Positions 53,851 through 64,000 of a stretch of 64,000 nt of DNA are shown here, piece after piece. The stretch is from Durusdinium trenchii (taxonomy: Eukaryota; Sar; Dinophyceae; Suessiales; Symbiodiniaceae). The notes below the pieces were generated by a model. It made no database searches and was not told the DNA's origin. It saw only the letters and a program-made list of their open reading frames with translations. Location of the stretch: NCBI GenBank assembly GCA_963970005.1, contig CAXAMN010025339.1, positions 579,689 to 643,688 on the forward strand, written 5' to 3'. The translations under genes and the position numbers were made by a program. How positions within the stretch are numbered: position 1 is the first letter of the stretch; each line of letters begins with the position of its first letter.

Positions 53851-54595
53851 TCAAGTGATGATCCTGTCTAGGACCTGTGTCGTGGTTCCCCACCAGTGAA
53901 TGCTTCCAAAATATCTTGTGACCTGCGGTGTTCCCAGCATCTCAAAACACTCTCTGCAGCCTTTGCAGAACACGTCTTGCAAGGCTTCTTGAGATCCTTG
54001 GAGTGACACGTCTAAAGGTGATCGCTTCAGAAGTGATGGGCCAAAGGCGGCCACAAGGTTGGACCAGATCTTTCGAGCCACATCAACGTGACCAATTTGG
54101 CAAGAGCCAGATCAACCAGCCACTGGGAACTTGACTTCCTTGCAATATTCCACCGGAACTGGAGAACCTCCTCCATACTCCTATCGGACCTATCGGAACG
54201 TGCGTGGGGACACGTATTGGTACGAGGACCGGTTGCAAATACAATGACTCCATGACTTTTTGGCCAGGCTGTGGGTCTGGATGGGAAAGAGCCTAAATAT
54301 ATCTAGATCCGATTTCGAGGCACCGAACTTGTAAAGATTCACTTTGAAATGATGTTGAATCTGTTTACATCCTTTTACTCAGATCCCCTCAAAGTCACTT
54401 TGAGTCAAATTCAGGCTGACAAACCAGGCAAATCCATTTGGGGCAAGCAACTGAGAAGCTGTCTTTGAGCTTCATGGCAGGCCGCAGCAGTTCGTTCAGG
54501 ACCAGGATCTCTGAAAGAGCGCGCCAAGTTCCTCTGAAACACCAGCTAAGCCAAGCAGATCTGCTAGAAACACATTTTACGTTGCAATTGATCAT
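53851..54595 (-). CDS. Candidate two-exon gene segment, unknown
   Basis: The minus frame 54395-54590 (GTWRALSEILVLNELLRPAM, then KDSFSVACPKWICLVC with a cysteine trio) is followed downstream by 53851-54080 (KIWSNLVAAFGPSLLKRSPL, then QEALQDVFCKGCRECFEML). Both are helical and cysteine-containing. They may belong to one protein. No family is recognised. Confidence 0.4.
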
Positions 54596-54664
54596 AGCTG
54601 ATCCTGGGGGATTGTCTCCTACTGGGTCACCTCAGGCTTTACTCTTTCTTTAACCCGCCCTCAC

Positions 54665-54855
54665 TTCAGTAATTAAGTATATATATGTATAGGCACCTAC
54701 TTAATTATACAAGGAAGTAAGCAACTAAGCTACTTAAGCTACTACAAATGGACGCAGGATAGGTCACGCTTCTTCAAGGAAGCTACCCCCGCCTGAGGGT
54801 GCGGGGGAGCTTCCTTGAAGAAGCACTCGCACTAATGATTGGTTCCTAGATGCTT
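54665..54855 (+). mobile_element. Short non-autonomous element sharing both LINE ends
   Basis: It contains the LINE 5' module (AAGCTACTACAAATGGACGC, AGGATAGGTCACGCTTCTTC) joined directly to the LINE 3' module (GCGGGGGAGCTTCCTTGAAG, then CACTAATGATT and TTCCTAG). The join creates a hairpin of GGAAGCTACCCCCGC with GCGGGGGAGCTTCC. With no coding sequence, it would depend on LINE proteins to move. A deletion derivative of the LINE is the alternative. Confidence 0.7.
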
Positions 54856-55599
54856 ATCGAAACTTAACTTCTGACATCCACATGGCATTGTAGCAAGGCA
54901 GGTCCTGTTCGGCACACTGGGATGCTCAAGGAGCAACCTGCAAAGGCATTGCTGTTGGGATTCTAGTCTCACATCGACCAAACAACCTTTGTCTCTCTTG
55001 CATGAATCTGCAACGTTACTTCTACCTACCCCAAAGACCTGGGTGCCCTCTGACTGTTCCCTTTGCCAAGATCTAGCAGTATTCAGGGCAATGTGTTCGT
55101 TGATAGTAGGATGCTGCGATATAAATATCCTGTATTATGCAGACATATACCTCGAATGATCTATTTTCCAGACACCGCTGGCAGGTATAACGTCACAGGT
55201 TCGGACTACTTGTAGAGAAACACTTTCTGAGATTTTAAGTTGTCTTGCAGGACGTACAAACTTCACGTTATCGGTGAAACCCAAGCGCCCAGCTCAGCTC
55301 ACTTGAAATTGACAAGAGTACAACTTTGGTGAAGGCATTTCATGAAAGTAAGCTGGTGGTGGAATATTTCGCGATATTGGTCGACTGACAGAACAATTGC
55401 TCACTGCCCAGCTTCGCTCTTCGTGCACATGCGTACCGCAACAAAACCAATGCTCGTCCAAATTCTGCAGTTGAGGCACGTTGCTGACTTGTTCTCGAGG
55501 GGGACAGGTCCAAACCCGTCACACCTGTCTTTGCTGCTCAGGCGTCCACCCGGACAGAGCAAACACAAAATATATTCAGGTTTGGAGGCTTGAGACGAA

Positions 55600-55950
55600 C
55601 CTGCTGCAAATTTAGTTGCAGCCTATCCATGCATGTTCATGCATGTTCAACATGCAACGTGCTCCAAAACATTGGCAGTTTCTTGGCCCGTTGGTCTTTC
55701 TTGAGCTGCTTCATCAGCGAGATAAGTCGTTTGCTGGATAAGTTCCATCCAACGCGTTCAAAACACAAACTCGAAGGTCTCCCACCACCCAGCCTTCGCA
55801 ATGAGATCCGACATCTCGTTTGGCAGCAGCTTGTTACAAAGCCCATCAGCCTCCGAAGTCGGAGAAACTCTGGATGACTTGCCATCTGTTGGATGAGGCA
55901 ACTTCGATCTGTTGGATGAGGGAACTGGCCACACATGGAAATATGAATTC
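55600..55950 (-). CDS. Candidate exons, unknown function
   Basis: Minus-strand 55770-55870 reads SEADGLCNKLLPNEMSDLIA before an aromatic WWETFEFVF end. Then 55640-55750, in another frame, reads ELIQQTTYLADEAAQERPTG. Both are protein-like, in order and on the same strand. No domain is recognised. Confidence 0.35.
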
Positions 55951-56529
55951 ATCTTCTATCTTAGCATACACTCTCCCTCAAAGAACTGACAGGCCGTCAG
56001 CCTGTACAAGGTCCCAATGTCCAGGCACACTGGCAGCAGGTCATCCAAATCCTGCAAACGACAAATAGTCTGAAGGTGTACTTTCGCATTGGGGGATGTT
56101 TGTGAGATAGGCCTAGTTCTTTGGAATGGGATACAGTACAGCAAGATAGTAAGGGATGCTGGGGATGGACAATTGTTAGCCACCACACCTCACAAATGCA
56201 GCTTACGAAAAATATATTGGGCATGAGCACCTTGCTCTCGACTCGACGCTCATGGATCCATGCTAACAAACAACAGCAAGTTCAGGAAAGCGCTGTGAAT
56301 TGGAAGACATCCGTGTGCAGAAGTTCGCAAATTTCCCAGGTAGTAGCAACCCCAGCACCAGCTGACTGAAGGAAACGAGCACCAAGAGCACCCCATCAGG
56401 GCGGTCAACATACAACAACGTGCAGGTCAAGTGAAGATATCTGCGTCTCTGAACATGGGATCGAGGAGGAGGACTCCCGAAATGGATTATATCAAAATCA
56501 TCAAAATCAAAAACATCAGGAATACAACT

Positions 56530-56830
56530 AAAACTGAATTATTATATACGTGAACCATACGCATCACGAGCTGGCCAACATCTAAGAACCCCAATGAAGC
56601 CATTAATCATCAATCTCAACAAAAGAGATTCTCACACACAAATACCAACGACATGTTCTATTGCATGTTTAAATATACATATATATATATATACAAATCA
56701 ATGTGTTATTTGTTGTCCACTACTTAGTTAGGCAAACATCGAGAGGAAATTATATATATATACCAAATGTAGAAGCAGCACCACGGGAGTCAATATATAT
56801 ATATAGCATTATATAGCCCATCAAGTAACA
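56530..56830. repeat. AT-rich stretch with TA microsatellites
   Basis: TATATATATATA runs lie at about 56670-56692, 56748-56762 and 56792-56804 in otherwise ordinary sequence. No gene is supported. Confidence 0.8.
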
Positions 56831-57395
56831 AAACCATTAACTGCAGTCAGAAAGGAGAATGGCGTGGTCCACGTCAAACCTAATCGATGTACTGACAATG
56901 TGTTGGTGTCGATGATGTATAACGTGATGTGCAATGTGTGATGATGTGTGTCAAGGGGAGAGGTAACGTTGATGGATAATGTGATAGTGTAGGTCTACAC
57001 ATCACGACGATTCGCAAATCCCAGGGTGAGCTGGACAGCCTTGCATACGTCATGCGATGCATGCAAGTAGCCCAGCCAGGACCAACATGGCTGCATACTT
57101 TTAACATAGCTTATCGTCCCTCCTTTCCTTTCTCGTCCTCGTCCTGATCGATGCCAGGCAAGCATCCTTCAACTTGGAGGAAGCTAATGCACAAAAAGAC
57201 CCAGCCGACCTCATCTCCGCAACCGGCTGTCAAAGGATCCGTAGCGCAACGGAGGAAAGCGGGATCAATGCAGCTCGGGCACCGAGTTGAGAAATCCGGC
57301 GTACGCGTCGACAAGACCTTTCGATTTTGCGAAGGCCTGCGCAGCGACAGTGCAAACATGGTCTTGGCTTGTAGTCGGCGGTCTATCAGTCAAAA

Positions 57396-59251
57396 TCAAA
57401 TGAATTTGATCCGTGGCTCTCTGAAACCACGAAAGGTGGAAGGATCCTCAGAAAGAGACATGTGTGTGTATTCAGTTGGACGTCCCTCCAACAAAGAAAA
57501 ATGCCTGGGCAATCCATCAAAGAAGAAAAGCGGGATGAACATGTATGGGGCATCCACTATGTATTGGCTGTCCTCACGAGTCCATCCATCAATATCCATC
57601 ACCTGGGCGAACGCATTGTTCCGAGTTGGGCCTTGACCAAGCAGACCAAAGAGCGCGCGTTAGGCCCTGTTGAAGCCAACATCTTGGAGACAGCATGATC
57701 AACTGCCTTATCTGGAAGGTTCAAATGTTGGCCACAGTGCCAATCTGTTGCATGTTTTGCATTCTAACTCCCATGTGTTGCCAAAAGGAAGCACGAAACC
57801 GACCGAAAGCTTATCGAAAGCTTGTCCAAGCTGCTAAGCACTCATCTGCGTCACCCATGGTGATATCCACCTGAAGATGATCACGAAAGCGCAAGCGCAG
57901 GACTGGGACCTGTGCCTTGGTGATACATCAGTGGTTGCTTCTCACGCAAGAATGAGCCTTGTCTGAGCACGTCTGGCTTGGGTTGCTTCAAAGATCTTCA
58001 ACTGTTGCGGTCGAAGTTTGAAAAATGCCAAGCGGCCGTTGCAATCCTCAGATCAGACTGGCAGCCACTGTCATTTCCCGCTGACACCCAAGCTGGAAGT
58101 TATGGAAGCCAATAGCCAGTGTCTGACCATTCAACAGAATCCAACGGCGCTTAGTCAAAGCACAGAAACGATGCACGCCGCTGGCAGGACCATTCTCTCC
58201 AAGCTTCATGCACTCCATTCGGAAGTGCTCCGAGGGGAAGGCGGCTACCGCATTGAGGTATTTCAGCTGGCTTTCCTGCATTGTTTTGTACTTGTGACCC
58301 CTCATAGAAATGGACACTAAATACAAAGCTACAATTACAAAGCTGATCACACTTTCTAACTCAGTGGTCCTTTGCTGTGTATATGTATTATAAAATATTA
58401 AAAACCAGTGTCTTGGATGTCCAACTGAACATCCAGCCTTCTGCCTCACGTCGAATTGCACCGAGAGCCTCACGTCCAAGTCCGATGTCTTGAGCGCGGT
58501 GCCCTGCAGGTCGGCGATCCAAGCGCTAATGCGGCCACTGCGAATTGCTACTAGTAGTAATCGCCTCCAACCCAATAGCGATGGCCTCCAACCTAATTGC
58601 TAGCTTCTTGCTGCTAGTACTTCGATGGCCTCCAACCTAATAGATCTACAGTAATAGCGATGGCCTCCAAATGCTACATGGCTTGGCTAAGTACTTCCCA
58701 AAAATGGATAGAACCAAGCTGAGCCGCCCCCGCAGATGCAACATGGAAATTTTGCAAATTCATACATACATGATCCGCATTATATTTATATATATAATTA
58801 CAGTATATATAGAGATACGTGTACGTGTATGGTCTTTTCTTGAGAAGATGTATTGTCTGAAGGGTTTCCACAAGCTCTTCTGCTCAGGATTATAATATTC
58901 CCTCAAAATCCTCAACAGAGAGTAAAGGACCTTAGCAGGATCACAATTCCAATGTCTAGGTATTCTAGTCCTGTTCTCTTGTCGCAACCATGTTTGCCCA
59001 GCCTATCATGGCCCGCCATGGCCCACCTGTACGTAGGAGCCAAAGGGAGTCAGCTTCGGCTGTGGGTACCAGTCGAAGGGGTGCATCACAAACTCCGGCG
59101 TTGAGAGGGCATCTCTGCACACCTGCAAGGTGGACAATTTCGCTTCACCTCCGCGTTGGCCTGGAAACCCATCAAAACGATACTGGCTGCAGGCAGAAGT
59201 TCCTACCAACACGCAAGACAAACCTGTACCCCCTTGTGCCGAATATTCCAC
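57396..59251 (-). CDS. Multi-exon gene of unknown function
   Basis: Candidate exons in order on the minus strand: 59030-59200 (FPGQRGGEAKLSTLQVCRDA, then FDWYPQPKLTPFGSYV), 58860-58930 (LLRILREYYNPEQKSLWKPF), 58420-58540 (RSGRISAWIADLQGTALKTS), 58050-58260 (AVAAFPSEHFRMECMKLGEN) and 57396-57600 (TREDSQYIVDAPYMFIPLFF). The composition is good and the order coherent, but no domain is recognised. It could comprise two genes. The dispersed GCGATGGCC repeat lies between the 58.4- and 58.9-kb exons, inside an intron if they form one gene. Confidence 0.45.
58545..58672 (+). repeat. Tandem TAGCGATGGCCTCCAACC units
   Basis: The word GCGATGGCCTCCAA(CCTAAT) occurs at 58577 and 58658, with relatives at 58560 and 58624, mixed with CTACTAGTAG words. 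The reverse complement closes the window at 63,950-64,000, and a relative lies in the 47.8/49.0-kb direct repeats. It looks like a dispersed genome repeat. Confidence 0.85.
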
Positions 59252-59975
59252 GAACTCATTCTATTATATATATAGCTGGCAGTGGCCATAAAGGATGTGG
59301 TTGATCTCGTTGTCCGATTCAAGAAACAAAATGCAAGAACATTGTCGGGTCCGATTGCTGATAATGTGCAATCTATATAATATGAGTGTTGCTCTGTGTG
59401 TTGCTCAGGATATTATGCACCCCTCATACCTTGTGTTGGGCCTTCAAATTTGATCGACATTCATGTTCTGTATTTGAAGGAAAAAAAGGTCACTCGTGCG
59501 TTGTAGCATTTTGTTCACATATGTCAATGGTCTTATCTTATTCATATGTCCTCAGGGTTTACCTATTATTCATAAAGAAACAATGGGACGCGGCTGATCA
59601 TTTCTGAGTCAGTGTGGCCCAAGTTCCTAGGTCCTAGCTACTGAGACGTGACATAGTCAAGAGCTTTCACCAAAGAGTTGCCTCCAAGAGTGCTGCCAAA
59701 CAGCTGGTGCCTAAGTAGTGGATGGTTGGGGACGTCATATTTCAGTGTGGGCATGATAAACCACCCTCACAATCCTCCCAAGCAAGTTGCTACAAGCATG
59801 ACTCTTTGCAAAACGTATCGAAGTGGTTCTGGCACCATTTCGCCAGCTCAAGATATGGTGCATTCCCTCAATGAACCATGTGAGTTCGGACCATTTACAC
59901 AGCCGAACAAACAGTAGACTCATGACTCATGTACAGACAGCAAAAAACTCATGCGAAAACCGATGTAAACCATAG

Positions 59976-60002
59976 TCTTCACAGTCTTCACAGTCTTCAC
60001 AC
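59976..60002 (+). repeat. CAGTCTTCA x3 minisatellite
   Basis: Nine-base units reading AGTCTTCAC recur three times in tandem. Confidence 0.8.
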
Positions 60003-60053
60003 CTACTGCGCACATCTTGGGCTCTGGCACATATCACCTAAAGCGCAAAAGGT

Positions 60054-60823
60054 CTAGCAAGTCATTGCTAGAAGCTGTGAAACAAATAAAGCATGAGAAA
60101 GCATGCTTTGTGGAGGTACATGAAGACTGCTCATGATAATTGGCAGAAGTGTCTTGCTGTCTTGCAGCACGAGGTGCTGAAAGCTGTGTCTGCAACGAGG
60201 TCGCCGAAGAGAGGCCAGAAATCCACTAAAGGAGTAAAGTCCTTCGACACAAATTGCATAACGCTGATCGACACATGGACTACAGTCTGTGACCAAACGT
60301 TCTTCCCAAGTAAATGTAAAGCAGCACATTGCAAGTCAAGTGTCTCGTGCATCTTTCTCGCGCAGTCGTTCAGCCAAAGCTCCTTTACATGCTGCAGGCT
60401 TTCGATATATTTTACCGCTGAGCTCTATATGGGGCTTGTTGCAGTCTAAGCCATGCCAAAAAAAAGGGCTTAGCTGGAGACCATATGTGAGACAGATATA
60501 GCCTTCACAGGGCTTGACATAGAACACCACATCTGGCAAATGTAGTGAATGGGTCACTGCTCCCAGCATGTTTCCACTGGCCCTTTTCGGTGCTTCATGT
60601 GTCCAATCCATATCATGTTCTGATCGCCACCTGTCTCACTGGACCTATTCAACATCCCATTCCCCTCATACACCACACTACACGACTGACACCTTGCAGT
60701 CCCTTCGCCATACCGCGGCCTGTGCGTGGTTTCTTCTTCGGGAGGGCTTCCTCCACACCTCGCAGCGGCCACTTTGGGGCCAAAGGTCTGGGATTCCGGA
60801 GACCCTATCAGATCCGCCTGCAA
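60054..60823 (-). CDS. Multi-exon gene of unknown function
   Basis: Three overlapping minus frames in order: 60570-60820 (GSPESQTFGPKVAAARCGGS, a Pro/Glu-rich part and a CQSC pair), 60340-60560 (SLHLPDVVFYVKPCEGYICL, ending in basic ACKGALAERLREKDARDT) and 60130-60350 (LDLQCAALHLLGKNVWSQTV). They read like consecutive exons of one protein. I recognise no family. Confidence 0.42.
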
Positions 60824-61028
60824 ATAATCTGCAAATGTTCACAAAACAGAACTTCACATATCAAACAGCCCTATAAATACTGATTATTCTGTCTCTTCGG
60901 CTCCCTGGCTAAACCCAAGGAAGGACAAAAGCAGTTGATGGGTGGTGCGTATCATCCTTAAAGAGGACATCCATGACAACTCAAAGTATCAGTGTACAAT
61001 GCCGATGCCAACATCATGACTAGAGTGA

Positions 61029-61214
61029 CTAGACTCTAAACCATGCTGTGTTCACCCTGCCTTCAGCAAGTGTCCTCTTCAATTTCTTCCTTTCCTTCTT
61101 CCTTTGTAGTTTTGACTTGGTGTCCTTTGCTTTAGCAGCAGCACCTGCAGAGACTGCAACATCAACACTCATCCAGCGGGGAACCATGCAATCCAAAGAA
61201 CTCCCATGAATCAT
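61029..61214 (-). CDS. Candidate terminal exon with a very basic segment
   Basis: The minus frame ends in KSKLQRKKERKKLKRTLAEG and a stop after NTAWFRV. The basic cluster resembles a nuclear or nucleolar localisation signal. It may be the last exon of the gene upstream on the minus strand or a separate small one. Confidence 0.35.
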   Translation of the reverse strand: MIHGSSLDCMVPRWMSVDVAVSAGAAAKAKDTKSKLQRKKERKKLKRTLAEGRVNTAWFRV

Positions 61215-62385
61215 TCAATGTTCAGAGATTCAACTTTGGTTGAGTGTCACTGGAGGATTGCAAGCTCATCTCAAAGAGCCTCAGAAAGATATGAGTTGAG
61301 TCTGTTGAGTAAGATATGAGTTGAGTAACTGATTTCAGCCTAAAAATAGCCTGACTCGCCACAGTTCCTGTCTAGCACGCTCTTTCTGATACGCTCTTTC
61401 TGATTGACTAGTCACGAGGTTTCACGGCTTTACAGCTCTTGAGCTTCCTGGCCTGCCGATTCCTTCAAGTTGGGGTCGGCTTCAGACGAAGCAGCTGCAC
61501 CTAAGACTCGTTTCAGCAGCAAAGAACACAGGCTTTCAAGTAGCTTCTGCTCAGCTTAAGCTTCCAAACAAAGACCCCTGCACCCAGAACTCAGGGACCA
61601 GGGCCAATCCTTTTCCCAAAGACCGCACACGCCTCCAGTGTTGTTGGCTTCATGGTGCAAGTTGTTGGCTTCATGCTGTGACTTGGCCTGGCACATTTCT
61701 CACACAGGAAGTCATATCAGAAACTCAAGAAGTGCCCAACAAACAGCCAAAATGTCTGGGAGCCATCTTCAAAGGTCAACTAGCTACCCTTGGAAAAATC
61801 AGGATTAACAAGGGACTGCATTTGAACTACATGGCTGCAACTATGCATCAGAGACAGACTGGTGGTGTAAATAAACCTGCACATATGTTATGGCCAACTA
61901 AACACTTAAGCTCACATTCAAACGAAGAACTTGCACGAGGCCCGGTTCTCCAACCCGTCATTGTAAGATCTGCATTTGGGCATTGAATTTTGAACCACTA
62001 CATAAGACACTTGCACCCAGAAAGAACCAACCATAGCACATTCACAACTCTGCTCAAGGGCCTCCAACTTGACCTCGATCTGCTCCATCTGCTCATCTTC
62101 AGAAACTGTTTGACATGCTTCGCCTGCAAATCACTGCAGGACGGCTTGTTCAAAAACATGTGGTTCTCTTAGTTACAGTTCTCTTACACTGTTTTGAGGG
62201 TATCACTCAATGGTGTTATGACTGTCCAAAAGCAGTGGTGCATCGATGGAGCACTGCTTTTTGGCTGGGTGGCCTCTATACTCTAAAGAAAGGAGAGGTG
62301 CCTCTGCAAAGGCTAATTGAGGCTATGCCAACCGGACTATGTGGAGGGCGTTCCACATCATGGCTTCTTTTGCCAATCGTCCACA

Positions 62386-62745
62386 TCATTTATCAGCGCT
62401 GTCAGAGAAATTGAATAATCCGAACAGAAATCCTCCAGCAAAGTGTTCTCTTGGTTCACAAAAGTTCACACAACAAAGGCCTTGGGACCTGATCTGAGGC
62501 CATTTATGTTCACTCTGTCGAGCCTGCCAGCAATGAGGAACTTTGCTCACGCAAACAGTATTCTTTTCGAACCACAAGGCCACTAGGCTATCAGCGCTGC
62601 TTCTGCTCGTTACTCCAATGCTCTCGAACAGGTTTCTTACGTTGTGGACGCTCTCCAAGGTTGAAGGAAACACTTTGTTTGGCTCCGAACAAACGCTGAA
62701 GTGGCCTTGACATACCGGGCGCATTGCGTTGAAGTATTTGAACAA
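62386..62745 (-). CDS. Candidate exon, unknown function
   Basis: The minus frame is open for 119 codons. Its middle is protein-like (LESVHNVRNLFESIGVTSRS, then SADSLVALWFEKNTVCV) with several Cys. No domain is recognised. Confidence 0.35.
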   Translation of the reverse strand: MFKYFNAMRPVCQGHFSVCSEPNKVFPSTLESVHNVRNLFESIGVTSRSSADSLVALWFEKNTVCVSKVPHCWQARQSEHKWPQIRSQGLCCVNFCEPREHFAGGFLFGLFNFSDSADK

Positions 62746-62884
62746 GGTTCGGGTTGATGTGACGTTACGGTGCTAAACTTTACAGCCGGTTTCGCAGCAC
62801 TGCTGACACTGTCTCAGTTGCTCTGGTTGGAACATGTTGGGACATGTGTTGCGAATCTGGAAGGACGCACCAAGTGCTTCATGG

Positions 62885-62982
62885 CGTAACTTGCTCCTAG
62901 TAGCGCCCTTTGTTCCTAGTAGCTTCTTGCTCCTACTAGTAAGGCCAGGAGCTACTAGTAGCTTCTTGCTTCTAGTAGTGTA
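62885..62982. repeat. CTAGTAG / GAAGCTACTA palindromic repeat cluster
   Basis: Words such as TTGCTCCTAGTAGC, TTGTTCCTAGTAGCTTCTTG and CTACTAGTAAGG recur with inverted partners. This is the same family as the perfect hairpin at 40.93-41.05 kb. Confidence 0.85.
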
Positions 62983-63238
62983 TCTTGCATTTGCTTCACC
63001 AGGCCTGTCTGAGGATCTCCTTGCACGTTGGCTCCATTGGATCGATGCTGCGGCGCTGCGGCGTCCGCGGCGTCCGCAACGTCCGCCGTGGCGGCCACCT
63101 CGCATTCACTGCAAACGGTTTATGACTACGGAAGTTAGGCATTGTGTTGCTCCCTTCCTTTGCAGTGGTTCTCCGCTGTCAGTTCAATAACAGTTAATTT
63201 AGCAAAACAATACAGTCATACATTCAATTTCACACATC

Positions 63239-63745
63239 TCAAAGTCTTGAAGAAAACAAATGCAAAAGGTCACATAAGCACTGTCTTTCTGCCAGACAAA
63301 CAAAAATGCGAAGCCAACATCTGGCGCTTGCCCCGTTCCACACCTCCAAATTGAGTGCCTGGTCTGGACCCGTTGGGCCTGCAGCCACACGCTTCATCCC
63401 GCTCTCGCTTGAAACCCATGTCCCAAGAAACAATGTGGCAGATTGAAAGAAGGAATCAACTCTTTGCCTAAATTCGAACCCCAAACAAATCCAATCGGCG
63501 AGGCAAGTCCTTGCCGCACCGTGCAGCCAGCTTTGGGCTCCAAAACGTGTCCTTGGAAAGAACGGATCCAGACAGCCACGCCTGAAAGGATACTGACAAA
63601 AAGGTGCTCCAATTGTTCTCGGGACAGCATGTGCTTCTGGCTGGTCCGGGAGGCACGCAGTCCTTCCTTGCCTAGGCAAATGGACCGTGGAAAACAACTG
63701 CTTATAAATCAGACTTGATGATTGGATGGAAATATGAATAGTCAA
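63239..63745 (-). CDS. Candidate exons, unknown function
   Basis: The minus frame is open for 168 codons. The segment at about 63280-63410 (SESGMKRVAAGPTGPDQALN, then LEVWNGASARCWLRIFV) is the most protein-like. The rest may be intron or another frame. No family is recognised. Confidence 0.3.
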   Translation of the reverse strand: MTIHISIQSSSLIYKQLFSTVHLPRQGRTACLPDQPEAHAVPRTIGAPFCQYPFRRGCLDPFFPRTRFGAQSWLHGAARTCLADWICLGFEFRQRVDSFFQSATLFLGTWVSSESGMKRVAAGPTGPDQALNLEVWNGASARCWLRIFVCLAERQCLCDLLHLFSSRL

Positions 63746-63939
63746 GTTGACTGTCCTGACTGTCCTGACTTCCCTTTTCTAGGGTGTCCGCCGAACCATC
63801 CTACCCTGTGAGCTTGCTTTCCCACAAACCCAGGCACCTTCACTGAGTGCTCTGGGCATGTGTGGCAGGAATCGAATGCCCTTCTTGGCTTCTTCAATAG
63901 ATCGCATCGCCTCGCAGAGAGATCTGGGGATAGAACAGG

Positions 63940-64000
63940 CCTATTGCTATTAGGTTGGAGGCCATCGCTTCTAGGTTGGAGGCCATCGGAGCCATCGCTC
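63940..64000 (-). repeat. GCGATGGCCTCCAACC repeat at window end
   Basis: Two reverse-complement units, AGGTTGGAGGCCATCG, occur at about 63953 and 63975, and the array runs off the window. Confidence 0.85.

Overview
The window looks like nuclear DNA of a dinoflagellate, most likely a Symbiodiniaceae-type alga. Four things suggest this. Genes are broken into many short exons. At least two exons end at an AG|GCGAG donor, and the acceptors read AG|G. Almost every believable exon lies on the minus strand, as in the one-directional gene blocks known from these genomes. Much of the rest is repeats: TAGTAG palindromes, GCGATGGCCTCCAACC units, and a LINE carrying endonuclease, reverse transcriptase and RNase H. 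No rRNA, tRNA or CRISPR array was recognised.

Layout. 1-4.6 kb: a CACACT microsatellite, then two very AT-rich tracts around a GC-richer island with one broken ORF. 5.4-9.5 kb: exons of a minus-strand Ser/Thr protein kinase, in correct motif order. 12-15.3 kb and 18.2-18.5 kb: exons of unknown genes. 19.5-20.2 kb: tandem repeats. 20.4-21.3 kb: a PP2C-type phosphatase on the minus strand. 25.2-40.5 kb: a plus-strand LINE split by a DNA transposon of about 7.4 kb. 40.9-41.1 kb: a perfect 35-bp hairpin. 44-47.4 kb: more unknown minus-strand exons. 47.6-49.5 kb: a duplicated repeat block. 51.2-52.7 kb: AT-rich and foldback repeats. 53.8-63.7 kb: further unknown minus-strand exons, with a short element related to the LINE ends at 54.7 kb.

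The main discovery candidate is the DNA transposon at 29,513-36,894. It has a CMC/Plavaka-like DDE transposase, three accessory ORFs, 23-bp terminal inverted repeats, palindromic subterminal repeats, and a probable TA target duplication. About sixty copies of a short motif, GCCTT-N(2-5)-CAGGCT, all in one orientation, are scattered through its coding and non-coding parts. They occupy all three reading frames of the transposase and look confined to this element. The motif therefore appears to be kept at the DNA or RNA level, not as a peptide. A palindromic insert inside the transposon gives a three-level nest: LINE, transposon, palindrome.

All similarity calls were made by eye from motifs. Exon limits are approximate except where a splice site is stated.
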